A DNA stretch of 64,000 bases, taken from assembly GCF_035046485.1 (NCBI RefSeq), contig NC_085138.1, forward strand, positions 23,654,800 to 23,718,799, read 5' to 3'. The notes under the pieces were generated by a model that had not been told where the DNA came from, did no database searches, and saw only the letters and a list, made by a program, of their open reading frames with translations. Shown one piece after another: positions 1 through 10,379 of the stretch. The DNA is from Aedes albopictus (Eukaryota > Arthropoda > Insecta > Diptera > Culicidae). Made by a program: the position numbers and the translations under genes. Numbering within the stretch: position 1 is the first letter of the stretch; every line of letters begins with the position of its first letter.

Positions 1-1497
1 ATGAGGTCTCCGACAAGGAGAAGCGAGGAGTCAGGTGCTGGAAGCTGCTTACGTAGCTCAAGCGTGGGAGCTCCTGTCCACTCCACGGCAAGCCAGCCGG
101 TGGAGGTCATGGACGGAGCGTGGCTGCTGAGGGCCATCAGCCAAGAAGTTGGAAAAGGACGGCCCGCATTAGAGGTTGCTGAGCACCAGCTTGGCAAAAT
201 CATCGACTTTGCGACAACTAAGTCGAATATAAGCAAGGACCTGAAAACGGCCTTGCTTAGACTTAGAGTGTCTGTCGATGAGGCCAAGCAGGAGCACGCG
301 GTCGCGTTGCTGGCTGCTGCAGCGGCGGAACCCGCAAAGGAGAATGTGTCGAAGTTTACACAAACAGAGGCCTTCTCCTTCGCAGGTAGTCCGAGGAGTG
401 TGGAAGCGAATGCTCGTGACAAACGTGACAAGCATTCGCAGAAGCGGGCGAGGCAGCCGTCAGGTGAGGAGCTGTCTGGCGGCGCCCGCAAGGCCAGGCG
501 TATAATAACCCCGAAAGCCGGTGGTAACGCCGGAAAGTCGGACCCCAGCCAGGGTTCCCGGAAAGCTGGGAAGGATGGGCCTGAAAAGGCTGGCCCGTCC
601 CGGAATGATGGGAACAAGGGGTTGCGATCAATGGTGGGCCCTCAGCAGCCACAGAGCAGGGCGATCCAAGGAGAAGACCCTCCTTGGACAAAGGTAGAGC
701 GGAAGAAGAAGAAGAAGGTGAATCCGCAGGTAGAAGTGCAGGACGCCAAGCCAAGGCGTAGGAAGGCAGGTGCCAGGCGTGAGAAAGGCGACGCTATCGT
801 CATCAAGACGGAACAGTCCAAGTACTCGGACGTCTTGAAGACGATGCGAAGCGACGCCAAGCTTGAGGGTCTTGGAGCCGACGTACGCAGTATTAGACGT
901 ACTCGTACGGGCGAGATGATCCTGGAGCTGAAGCGCCAGAAGGAGCACAAGGGCGCCGCCTACAGAAGGCTGGCAGAAGAGGTCCTTGGTGAAGGTGTGC
1001 AGGTGAGGGCTCTGACACATGAGGCGACTCTGAAGGTCAAAGACATTGACGAGATCACCGAAGTGGAAGAGCTCGTCACGGCACTGCGGCAACAGTGCGA
1101 TGTGCAGGTGGCCGCCGCAGCCGTTAAGCTACGGAGAGGGCCAGCAGGGACACAGATAGCTTTGGTTCAGCTACCTGTGGCGGATGTTAAAAAGTCCGTT
1201 AAAGTAGCGAGTATTAAGGTGGGCTGGTGTGTATGTCACCTGACATTCCACGATCCACCTGAGGTTTGCTTCAGGTGTCTGGAACCAGGACACAAGTCGT
1301 GGGACTGCAAAGGCCCCGACAGGCGCAAACTGTGTAGGCGATGCGGCGCTGAAGGTCATAAGGCCCAAAGCTGCACGAGTCCGCCCATCTGCATGATCTG
1401 TACCGGGAAAACCTCGAAAAACAGACATCCGATGGGTGGTCCAAGGTGCCCGGCCTTCAAGAAAGCCGCAGGGAACAACAAATCACAGTGCAGGTAA
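1..1497 (+). CDS. R1-type LINE ORF1 (gag-like, three zinc knuckles)
   Basis: This is a 498-codon gag-like protein that would bind element RNA in the retrotransposition particle. The N-terminal half is basic and low in complexity, with a lysine run near residues 235-240 that could act as a nuclear localisation signal. The C-terminus has three clustered zinc knuckles: CFRCLEPGHKSWDC, CRRCGAEGHKAQSC, and a longer C-x2-C-x9-H-x5-C-like third finger. This triple-knuckle arrangement is usual for R1 and LOA ORF1 proteins. The frame is already open at base 1, so the first ATG in the window may be internal and the real start may be upstream. The stop lies 52 bases inside the ORF2 frame, an overlap common in R1 elements. 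No internal stop or frameshift is seen. Confidence 0.8.
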   Translation: MRSPTRRSEESGAGSCLRSSSVGAPVHSTASQPVEVMDGAWLLRAISQEVGKGRPALEVAEHQLGKIIDFATTKSNISKDLKTALLRLRVSVDEAKQEHAVALLAAAAAEPAKENVSKFTQTEAFSFAGSPRSVEANARDKRDKHSQKRARQPSGEELSGGARKARRIITPKAGGNAGKSDPSQGSRKAGKDGPEKAGPSRNDGNKGLRSMVGPQQPQSRAIQGEDPPWTKVERKKKKKVNPQVEVQDAKPRRRKAGARREKGDAIVIKTEQSKYSDVLKTMRSDAKLEGLGADVRSIRRTRTGEMILELKRQKEHKGAAYRRLAEEVLGEGVQVRALTHEATLKVKDIDEITEVEELVTALRQQCDVQVAAAAVKLRRGPAGTQIALVQLPVADVKKSVKVASIKVGWCVCHLTFHDPPEVCFRCLEPGHKSWDCKGPDRRKLCRRCGAEGHKAQSCTSPPICMICTGKTSKNRHPMGGPRCPAFKKAAGNNKSQCR

Positions 1498-3761
1498 CGC
1501 AGCTGAACCTGAACCACTGTGATGCGGCTCAGCAACTGCTTTGTCAGGCGGTTTCTGAGTGGGAGACGGATATCGCCATCATTTCGGACCCATACCGAGT
1601 ACCCGCCGGCAACGGCAACTGGGCCTCGGATGGGACCAGGAAAATGGCGGCGATATGGACGACGGGTAAATACCCCGTGCAGGAGTTGGTGTCTACTACC
1701 TACGAGGGCTTCGTGGTCGCCAAAGTAAACGGGGTCTTCATCTGTAGCTGTTATGCGCCTCCGCGGTGGCCGATCGAGCGGTTCACGCAAATGCTGGACC
1801 GCTTAACGACCGTGCTAACAGGGCGAAGGCCGGTGGTAATAGCGGGCGACTTTAATGCCTGGGCCGTGGAATGGGGAAGCCGTTTCACGAACCAGCGGGG
1901 TCAGATCCTGCTAGAAACACTGGCCATCTTAGATGTCGACTTGGCTAACGTCGGTACCAAGAGTACCTATAGTCGAAATGGAGCGGAGTCAATTATTGAC
2001 GTGACCTTTTGTAGTCCTGGCCTAACAAGTAGTCCGAACTGGAGAGTAGATGATGGCTACACTCACAGCGACCACCTGGCGGTTCGCTACAGTATCGACT
2101 ACAACAACAGCAGACAGCGGATAGAAGAAGAGGCGGCTAGGCCAAGGCCAAGCCCTCGTAGGTGGAAGACATCATACTTCGACGAAGAGGTATTTAGGGA
2201 AGCGCTCCGCCGTGAGCGAAACTTAATCGGTTTAGACGGCGACGAGCTGGTAGCGGTGCTCTCACGTGCGTGTGATGCGACCATGCCTAGGCGAGTCCAC
2301 CCTAGAAATGGGAGGCCACCGGCTCACTGGTGGACCGACGCGATTGCGGACCTGCGCCGCGCCTGCCTACGGGCTAGGCGGCGGATGCAGCGAGCACGAT
2401 CAGAGGAAGAGCGAAACGAACGGCGGGTGGTGTTCGCCGCTGCAAAAGCCGCGCTCAAGACCGAGATAAGAGCAAGCAAAAAGGCCTGCTTTGAGGGTCT
2501 CTGTCAGAGTGCCAATACGAACCCGTGGGGTGATGCCTACAGGATCGTTATGGCCAAGACGAGAGGTGTGATGGCTCCTACAGAGCAATCTCCAGAGATG
2601 TTGGAGGGGATCATTGGAGGACTTTTTCCGCGTCATGATCCTAGTCCTTGGCCTCCTTTCGTAGGACAGCCGGGGTCTGGGGCTGGCGATGAGGAAAGGG
2701 TCACCGATGTGGAACTTGCGGGGATAGCTAAGTCCCTTAGCGTAGGTAAGGCCCCAGGTCCGGACGGAGTTCCGAACCTGGCCTTAAAAGTAGCTATTGC
2801 AGAAGCTCCCGAGATGTTCAGGTCTGCTATGCAGAAATGCCTGGACGAGGGAGTTTTCCCAGAAGCTTGGAAGAGGCAGAGTCTGGTACTATTGCCAAAG
2901 GCGGGGAAACCACCCGGAGACCCGTCGGCATATAGACCAATATGCTTGATTGACACGGCGGGGAAGGTGCTCGAAAAGATCATCCTCAATAGAATGTTGA
3001 AGTTCACTGAGGGCGTAAATGGTCTCTCGAGTAACCAGTATGGCTTCCGGAAGGGGAGGTCCACCGTAGACGCTATCTTGTCGGTTACAAAAACCGCCGA
3101 GAAAGCACTCGAGCCTAAGAGATGGGGAATTCGCTTCTGCGGGGTAGTGACTCTGGATGTAAGGAATGCATTTAATAGCGCCAGTTGGGCTGCTATTGCC
3201 GATGCGCTCCTGCGTCTGGGGATACCGGAGTACTTGTACAAGATTCTCGGAAGCTACTTCCAGAATCGCGTACTAGTTTACGACACGGAGGTGGGTCGGA
3301 AGTGCTTTCACATAACCTCAGGAGTCCCGCAAGGTTCCATCCTGGGTCCGGTGTTATGGAATGTCATGTACGACGAGGTGTTGAAGTTAGAGTACCCAGT
3401 GGGAGTGGTGATTGTTGGATTTGCCGACGATATTACGCTCGAAGTCTACGGTGAAACGATCGAGGAGGTGAAGTTGACTACCGACCACTCGATCAAGGTT
3501 GTGGAGGCGTGGATGCGGTCCAGAAAACTGGAGCTGGCTCACCACAAGACAGAGGTGACGGTTGTTAACAACATGCAGTCGGCGCAGCAGACGGAGATCA
3601 GTGTAGGAGAGTGCACTATCCTGTCGAAGCGCTCTGTCAAGCACTTGGGCGTGATGATCGACGATAAGCTTACCTTCGGTAGCCATGTCGATTATGCCTG
3701 TAAAAGAGCCTCCACAGCTATTGCGCCACTGTCCCGGCCTGAAGCGCAAGCTTCTGGCTAG
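1446..3761 (+). CDS. R1-type LINE ORF2, endonuclease and reverse transcriptase part
   Basis: The frame encodes an apurinic-like endonuclease followed by reverse transcriptase. Recognisable homology begins near 1495 (QLNLNHCDAA), so the first ~17 residues overlap ORF1. Endonuclease motifs include VIAGDFNAWAVEWGS near 1830 and the SDHLAVR catalytic end near 2065. Reverse transcriptase motifs are KAPGPDGVPN near 2740, AYRPICLIDTAGK near 2930, the SGVPQGSILGPVLWN block near 3320, and the catalytic FADD box near 3420. The frame is lost around 3725-3760; the last dozen codons are out-of-frame read-through, and the protein continues in another frame to 4440. The 771-codon piece alone lacks the thumb and C-terminal finger and should not be functional. 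Confidence 0.85.
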   Translation: MPGLQESRREQQITVQVTQLNLNHCDAAQQLLCQAVSEWETDIAIISDPYRVPAGNGNWASDGTRKMAAIWTTGKYPVQELVSTTYEGFVVAKVNGVFICSCYAPPRWPIERFTQMLDRLTTVLTGRRPVVIAGDFNAWAVEWGSRFTNQRGQILLETLAILDVDLANVGTKSTYSRNGAESIIDVTFCSPGLTSSPNWRVDDGYTHSDHLAVRYSIDYNNSRQRIEEEAARPRPSPRRWKTSYFDEEVFREALRRERNLIGLDGDELVAVLSRACDATMPRRVHPRNGRPPAHWWTDAIADLRRACLRARRRMQRARSEEERNERRVVFAAAKAALKTEIRASKKACFEGLCQSANTNPWGDAYRIVMAKTRGVMAPTEQSPEMLEGIIGGLFPRHDPSPWPPFVGQPGSGAGDEERVTDVELAGIAKSLSVGKAPGPDGVPNLALKVAIAEAPEMFRSAMQKCLDEGVFPEAWKRQSLVLLPKAGKPPGDPSAYRPICLIDTAGKVLEKIILNRMLKFTEGVNGLSSNQYGFRKGRSTVDAILSVTKTAEKALEPKRWGIRFCGVVTLDVRNAFNSASWAAIADALLRLGIPEYLYKILGSYFQNRVLVYDTEVGRKCFHITSGVPQGSILGPVLWNVMYDEVLKLEYPVGVVIVGFADDITLEVYGETIEEVKLTTDHSIKVVEAWMRSRKLELAHHKTEVTVVNNMQSAQQTEISVGECTILSKRSVKHLGVMIDDKLTFGSHVDYACKRASTAIAPLSRPEAQASG

Positions 3762-4440
3762 TGTTGCTACGTCCATACTTAGGTATGGCGGCCCGGCGTG
3801 GGGTACCGCGCTAAGTACTGAATGCTACCGACGGAAGCTGGAAAGTACTTACAGGCTTATGTGTCTGAGGGTTGCAAGCGCGTACCGTACCGTGTCACAC
3901 GACGCTCTCTGTGTCATTACTGGTATGGTGCCCATCAGCATTCTTATCAGTGAGGACATGGAGTGCTTCGAAATGCGCGGCACAAGAGGCATACGCAAAA
4001 CTGTCAGGATGGCCCCTATGGTCAAATGGCAGCGCGCGTGGGACAGTTCCACCAAAGGAAGGTGGACCCATAGGTTGATACCGAGGGTAGATAGTTGGAT
4101 TAATAGGCGCCTTGGGGAAGTTACATTCCACCTGACACAGGTCCTTACAGGTCATGGTTGCTTCCGACAGTATCTACACCGTTTCGGGCATGCGGATTCT
4201 CCCAAATGCCCAGTGTGCAATGGTTTAGAGGAAACGGCGGAACACGTTTTGTTCGTGTGCCCGCGTTTTCGCACAATGCGTGACCGCATGCTTGCCACAT
4301 GCGGGGAGGACACAACTCCGGACAACTTGGTCCAGAGAATGTGTAGGGATGAGATTAGCTGGAATGCCGTTTCAACGGCTATCACCCATATCGTCTGGGA
4401 GCTACAGAGGAGGTGGCGCGTGGACTCGGAGAATGGCTAG
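3685..4440 (+). pseudogene. R1-type LINE ORF2, C-terminal part after a frameshift
   Basis: This frame resumes ORF2 from about 3745 (LKRKLLASVATSILRYG, the conserved thumb-adjacent segment) and runs to the stop at 4440. It contains the C-terminal finger CPVCNGLEETAEHVLFVC, typical of R1-type proteins. Compared with the usual spacing, several residues between the end of the upstream frame (HVDYACKRAS) and LKRKLL appear to be missing. A small deletion that also shifted the frame therefore explains the break better than a single-base error. No other stop interrupts this part, so the inactivation looks recent. Confidence 0.75.
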
Positions 4441-5152
4441 TCCAGATGCAGTACAAGAGGTGGTCCAGGGGTTCGAAGTCGGCTTCGTAGGTCATACCGG
4501 TGCCCTGCGGTCGAGATCGACCCTTACAGCGATTAAGTGGCCGCGGAGAGGAAGTCCCGGTAGCGGTGCTGTCGTGGCGTCAGTCTACTGGGTTGGATCT
4601 GAGCCCGCGGTTGGAAAGGGGTCCCCGGCAAGGGTCGGGGTAGGTGAGACCCTGCTGTCTGCAACCTACGGGTGCATCTGATAGGGCCTGAAGGGTAGTG
4701 ATACCCTTCCTTACGGGCAGGTCAGATCGGGTTGCACGTGGGCATCAGTTCTTGATGTCCGCTCAGCAGTAGGGCGCGGGCAGGGTTGACCCTGCCCGCC
4801 TTCCGAGGACAAAGGGAGTGGCGAGGACCACTCGGGAAACTGGCTAAGCGCCAGCATGCTACCGTGATGGACTCTCCAAAGCGAGTCATCGATGTTCGTT
4901 GCTGCAGGCTATGCAGCTAACCTTGTGGGTACGATGTGCACTAGCCCCTCTCTGAAGCAATACCTTCTTGGTGGTTCCGGAGAGACGTAGGGTTTGGCGA
5001 CCATAGGAATGTGTTTTAGTGGGTCGAGGAGAGAGTAGTCCTGGCTTCTACCGGCATTGTAGAAGACGGCCTTAACCCCACACTACCCTAACCTTCCTGT
5101 TAGGGTGTCTGATGAGCAGATTTATCCCCCTATGGTTTAGAAGGAAAAAAAA
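4441..5152 (+). other. 3' UTR of the R1-type LINE
   Basis: There is no coding potential. The stretch is moderately GC-rich like the upstream ORFs and changes abruptly to AT-rich DNA after an A-run at about 5143-5152, which I take as the LINE 3' end. Confidence 0.6.
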
Positions 5153-5376
5153 ACACATTGGTGCGTGGATGTCAGGCATAAGGTGATAAATTAGTGTATT
5201 TATTACTCTGAAGATAATGCGGTACTTTGTTATATTGCATAACTCGTAGATGTTATACGATAAATTAACACTGTGCTAGATGATGTGAAGAAGCGGGGAA
5301 GGGACGGGACAGGGATGGAACACAGAACCTTCTGCATATGAATCAGAAGCGCTAGCCACCAGACCACCAAGCACGA
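5153..5376 (-). mobile_element. tRNA-derived SINE, family 1
   Basis: On the minus strand the unit starts at about 5376 with a tRNA-like head: a box A-like TGGTCTGGTGGCTAGCG, then TTCTGATTCATATGCAGAAG, then a box B-like GGTTCTGTGTTCCATCC. The same head, in the same order, occurs at 20097-20160 on the plus strand. Downstream, TATAACATCTACGAGTTATG matches TATAACGCCTACAAGTTATG near 20333, so the similarity extends beyond the tRNA part. The left boundary is approximate; the copy abuts the R1 tail. Confidence 0.65.
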
Positions 5377-8144
5377 CTTAAGTGTATTGAATCGTTATGA
5401 CGTACCTCAAATAAAATCTTTGACGGTAAAGTGTTCAACAAGTCTGAATTGAAGCCACATGACGACAATTGTGGATTACGAACAACAATCGACATTGTTT
5501 CGCAGGCCCAGATCTCGTTGTTCCAAACGCAATCCAAACCAATGTATAACACAAATCAGCTCTTCTGACGCAGAAGCTCCCACCCCGCGGGGTGGCGTGG
5601 AAATTGTTAACTTCGCTTCAATTACCGAACAGTCAGTGCTAATGCTCTCTATACTCGCATAAAAGGAACACCACATTCCAAAATATTTACCCACCAATTT
5701 GTGCGCACACATGGTCATGGGTACGGTATAGGCGCGCGCGCGGTGTGTGGAAGCCAAACCGGAATGGCATCTTTATTTATGACAGGAGATTCGCTTATCT
5801 GATGATTTGATAATTTTCTCCCATCTCTCACGGGGGATGATTGGTTAGTTCCACACATCGCCGGATGGTTGCCACAACAGCAGCAGAGCAGGCCAGCAAC
5901 AACGGACGAGGAAAATCTTGGTGATTGTTGCCCGAGTAGAAAAATATTACTTTATGTGTTTATGTGAAGTTTAAGAAAAAATACTCACAGTCCTTTTGAA
6001 AGCCAAGTTTTGGATGAATTTTTAAAATGCAATAGTAAGAAATTTCTGATCGGATATTAGGTCGGTTTTCTTGTGAAATTCAAGGTGAGTTTTCTGGATG
6101 AATTCAGTAACAAATTTTGAAAACGACGTATAATCAATGGTGTACCATTGATTATACGTCGTTTTCAAAATGTGATACTGAGTTGTTGAAGAAATAGGAC
6201 GAAATTGCTACGTTTATACTTTTGTACTCGGGTATTAATCGAGATCACCAGCTTACTCGGGAGGAAGAGCCACCCGAAAAAAACCCACTCCATCCAGCCA
6301 ACCAACCAGCCAGATCCAGCCCATGGCCTATCTCAAATTAAAATTTACGACTCCCCTGGGCCGGAGCCACATGCGGAGATTTACGTCCGCGCAGCCGGAG
6401 ATTTATTGGCAAATTGTGCGTAAGGAGCCCTATCGAATCGAACGGATCTCTGAACAGATTGTTGTTTGTTAGGCTGTCTATTGGATCGAATCCAATCGAT
6501 CGGTCGCCCCATGTGGCTCGGTTTGCCTAGAGGAGGCGCGCAAGCTTAAACCGATTTTTGGGTGACATTCCGATGATTATTCTGAATACAAGCTGGGAGG
6601 ATCGCGTCCACAGTCCAGAGTCATAAATCAAGCCAAATCAGAGCTTCCTCCAGTTGGGGGTCAAGCACGTGATAATTGATGGCACGATTCAGCTCCTAGC
6701 TAGCGGAGGAGAGAATAGCCAGTGTGTTTTGGGTGATTTCTTTTTATGACGATGGCTATCGCTGCCCATGTTGTGGCGTGTGAAACAAACGGGAGCGCAC
6801 GACCGGATATTAAAGAGATCGGATCAGATCTGCACCCGTAGATCATCGCGCATGAGTTAGCGCACGGAGACAGCTTGGGACAGTTTTATCGTCGGAGTTA
6901 TTTGCCGCAAATGCTTGTGCAACGATCTATTACTAAGATTTATGTGGCTAATAGGGTTTGTGTTATTTGAAGCTTTTCTTAGCCCAATAATATAATTTTA
7001 AGCAACAATGGAGCCCCACTAAAGATACCTGAGCTTAATACTCAGTATGGTACAGAATCTTCATGACTTGCCTGGGCATAGAGCAGCCTTTGTCAAAGTA
7101 TGGGTAATGGGCTGTTTTTTTAAGTATCGCAAAAATTTCGGGCTATATTGTAGTTGTTGGCAGGGAACAGAATGGGAATCTTATTGGACACCGGGTTGTC
7201 AGCAACTGGCAGAACGCACAGTAATATTTGTGGTTATGAGCAGCTTTAAACTGCAAAGAGGTTTTATTAGCATACTAGAAATCTATTACAATGTTTATCG
7301 CTTACACTTTCGGTGTTTCCACACTCTTAAAATGCATTCTGTAATTCCCGATGCAACAAACGATCTACGAATTCTGCAATTATAATATTGAGATAATAAT
7401 CTATTCCATCGTGTAGAAATTATATTTACTTTAAGCTTTTAATTTAAGGATGCATGTTGATTAGAGTTCACGTATTTTAATTATAACTTGTGATAAAGAC
7501 TGTAAATATACAAATTTTCATTATTTTCATGAAGCTTACTAGCATTTCAGTTTTAACTCACTATTATTTATCAACTAGTTTAAGTAGGATATAAAATTAA
7601 ATAGGTTTAATCAACATTTGAGCAAACTCACTCCACACTATACTTCTGACATTATCTATTCTTCTTCAATTCTATTAACCATGGTATTCTTTCAATTAAC
7701 TGCCCTGCTGTCAACCTACTGGCAATTGACAGCATTTGCATGACAAATATAGTTCAAATATGGAGTTCAGGCAGTGCAACCAGCTGCAACAGTAGTTGTT
7801 AACACAGGAATCTCATGGATGGCTATGGAAGACACCTTTGCTACGAGGGGATAGTTTCTGATTTGTTCTGGACAGCGCTGGCCAACTTTGACATGGTTAA
7901 TGCCTAACAACACTCACTGTGAAGTGAGGGTCAAATGATAAAAAAAAAACAACCATAAAAATAGAAACGAGCCACTACAAAGCAATTCAAACTAGGTTTC
8001 CCATCGTGGTGGTAGTACCTAATATTGCAGTAATGGCAATTCAGCACTTTCTCGACTGAAATGTTACCAAAAGGTATTTTTAATAGATGTATTCCCGAGC
8101 AGAGGAAAAAATCTCAGTAATAGCATATTTTGATATTAAAAACA
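5377..8144. other. AT-rich non-coding DNA, no gene recognised
   Basis: Only short chance frames occur, including a 112-codon frame at 7047-7385 with no recognisable motif. A perfect 58-bp palindrome at 6114-6171 is listed separately. Nothing else can be identified here. Confidence 0.5.
6114..6171. repeat. Perfect 58-bp palindrome (28-bp arms, 2-nt centre)
   Basis: The arm 6114-6141 is exactly the reverse complement of 6144-6171, with only GT between them. The match stops abruptly on both sides. It contains no pol III boxes, and the 2-nt loop is too small for an ordinary miRNA hairpin. Confidence 0.95.
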
Positions 8145-8389
8145 AAAAGTGATATTTGTTTGTTTTAGATATGAGGTAAAAGTACTGAAAATAATATCTC
8201 AATTTTACTCCTGGAACATCATCATCATAGCACATTTAGCTCTTGGTAAGATCTAACCAATAGCAGTGAGCTATTTGATTGATCTTCAAATATCATATTT
8301 TGCTATTGGTTAGATGGTCCAAGAACAATTTTTTGCTATTATTTTCAGTACTTTTACCTCTTATCTCAAACAAACCAATATCACATTTT
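8145..8389. mobile_element. MITE with long terminal inverted repeats
   Basis: The left end (AAAGTGATATTTGTTTGTTT, then GAGGTAAAAGTACTGAAAATA) pairs with the right end (TATTTTCAGTACTTTTACCTC, then CAAACAAACCAATATCACATTT). An inner pair, AAGATCTAACCAATAGCA and TGCTATTGGTTAGATGG, also matches. The whole unit folds into one hairpin of about 245 bp without coding capacity. The superfamily is not determined. Confidence 0.75.
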
Positions 8390-9412
8390 GATCGTCAGTA
8401 CGCCCAGGTTGTGCTTAAATTATGAGATTGCACCATTTGTTTGTTTAAGATTTGCCCAAAAACCTATTTTAAAAGAATATTTTTCTTAATACGTTTGCTT
8501 CTGTGTTTCTATTGTTGCGGTATCCCATATGATTTCAATGGGATAGCGCAACATTAGGAACACAATGTTCTTTCAGATAAAAACGAATAAAATGCTCATA
8601 TCAACCTCAAAGTGGCAATATTTCGTTATTTTCCCGTAGATAAAGGATAAATTTTTATCTTATTTTCAATTCAATTCATGTAAAAAGTTTGCTTGGGGCG
8701 ATACAATTGTGGTTTAAACATGAACCCAGTGATTAACTCGTCCATGATCGGATCAATTACCCTAACCCTCTTTCAAAATCGTCAATATCTTTTGAATAAC
8801 ATGATGTAGCAACATTCTCCGCGCACGAAAATGAAAATGACATTGATGTGGAAAAAAATACATTTTTTCGAGAAAGATCCTAAAAGTGTCAATCCATCAT
8901 AACTTTTTTCAACGTTTAAAAAGTACCAATGTTTTAAGTAATTTTCAAGCAATAATAAATTGTTGATAATCGCTCAAAATTTCATTCAATTCGGGTCACT
9001 GGTCTCCGAGATATAACAGCTCAAAATTTAGTTTTCTAAAAAATAGTGTTTTACGAGAACGGTTCTAGCGTCGCGAAAAATTAATCAATCGAGCCCAAAT
9101 TTGTGCCAATGATGCACATATTATAGGTTGACAAACAGTCAAAATTTGAGAACTTTTGATGAACTCTATGAAAAGTTACAGCATGTTGAACGTTTTTGTG
9201 AGCGTAAAAAAAGTAGCTTATCCCAAACATGTTGGCCACCCCCTGTATGTTGTTTGTTAAAATGGTATATCTTTTTTGGATAAATTTAAGTGTCTGAGGA
9301 TGGCTAAAAGAAAAAAGTAGGCCGGAACGTTACACAAATAAAAGTCGTGTTTTCTTTGGCTCACCGAAAAACATCAATGAAAATTATGAATAAAGTTATT
9401 TTTTGTTACGCT
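8390..9412. other. AT-rich non-coding DNA, nothing recognised
   Basis: There is no usable open frame and no clear inverted or tandem repeat. Homopolymer A/T runs are frequent. Confidence 0.45.
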
Positions 9413-10371
9413 GTGTCATCAAAACGTGAACCGATTAAGAGAAGGCGACGAACTTAATGTCCTCCTCTGCACAGCCACCCTCGTGTCGTAGAAAGCGTAA
9501 ACCAGCGAGACGTGTACCGATAAGGGCGTATCGACGATCATAGCTTATACGACCGCACGGCCACTCTCGTGGAATTGATTAATTTTTCCTTGATTTTCTT
9601 CTTGATTATTTCTTAATCACTGTTTCCTACGTTCTTTTTCTGTTTCTGCTTCTCCTCAGTTGCGATTTTTCCTTTTCTTTCTTCATTCTCCTGTTATCAC
9701 TTATTCATACGTTCTCCTTATTTGATCCTACCATTCTCTTCTTCCTTTCCGTTTTCGCCGTCTCTATTTTGTCCTGTCTCCGGTTTCATCTTTTTTATAT
9801 TTCTTTAATGCTGCGGTTCTGGTCCTGTCTTCATTATATTCTTCTTCATGTTTCTAATGCTCTCTTTCCGTATGCTGTGATCATCGAGACGTGAACCGAT
9901 TAGGAAGAGGCGACGAACCCAATGTCCTCCTCCACACAGCCACCCTCGTGTCTTGCAAAGCATAAAGTGCCAGCGAAACGTGTACCTATGAAAGTGACTA
10001 CCACTACTGCACGATCACCCTCGCGGAATTTCAAGGCTTCAATGAAGCCCCAGTAGATCGTTTTTTTTTTTCAAAAACTTCCTCAAATTTGTCTTTCTAT
10101 CACGGTCTGTGCTCAGAATCTCCTTAAGAAATCCTTGTATATGCAACTTTGGCCATTCTTCTGCGTATTTACGACAATCAATCAAAATATGCTTGACATG
10201 TAGATGTGTACCACAAGTTTCGCAGGTTGAATCGCTATTATCGAAGAGGTATTTGTGTGTCAATTTAGTGTGTCCTATTCTCAATCTTGTTATAGCAGTT
10301 TGCTCTTGCCGGTTTCCTGAAGGAATCCATGCACACCATCACATGTTTTTGATTTCATGCAATTTGTTGTC
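9413..10371 (-). mobile_element. I-clade-like LINE, 3' end (C-terminal finger and 3' UTR)
   Basis: Reading leftwards from about 10330, the minus strand encodes ITRLRIGHTKLTH, then CETCGTHLHVKHILIDC, then a stop at 10039. This is the typical end of a LINE ORF2 that follows an RNase H domain. The 3' UTR contains two ~165-bp direct repeats (9413-9579 and 9880-10045, both with CGTGAACCGATTA and CACAGCCACCCTCGTGTC) separated by pyrimidine-rich DNA. The coding part ends at the 8-bp target duplication of a hAT-type element at 10372. Confidence 0.65.
10039..10330 (-). pseudogene. LINE ORF2 C-terminal fragment (zinc-finger tail)
   Basis: About 95 codons carry the conserved RLRIGHTKLTH segment and a C-x2-C-x8-H-x4-C finger, ending in a basic tail. 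These features are shared by the ORF2 C-termini of I-, LOA- and Jockey-group LINEs. Upstream coding sequence is missing on this strand; the matching RNase H segment lies at 11143-11520 in opposite orientation. It cannot function alone. Confidence 0.65.
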
Positions 10372-10379
10372 CCTTAAAT

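Larger units (their letters stand above)
1..5152 (+). mobile_element. R1-clade-like non-LTR retrotransposon (LINE)
   Basis: Two overlapping ORFs (gag-like with zinc knuckles, then endonuclease plus reverse transcriptase) are followed by a ~700-bp 3' UTR ending in a short A-run near 5143-5152. The absence of an RNase H domain and the presence of a C-terminal CCHC-type finger fit the R1 clade. The 5' UTR lies outside the window, so the true left end is unknown. The element carries one disabling lesion near 3725. The clade assignment rests on motifs, not on a tree. Confidence 0.75.

Noticed and set aside
628..1092. Minus-strand frames within the R1 ORF1 region
   Set aside because: They are shadows of the well supported plus-strand gag-like ORF.
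5290..5376. tRNA gene on the minus strand
   Set aside because: The box B is degenerate and the arms do not close; the same head recurs at 20097 inside a duplicated-target SINE.
7047..7385. 112-codon plus-strand frame as a gene
   Set aside because: AT-rich surroundings, no motif, no splice or promoter context, and atypical composition with many W, C and F residues.
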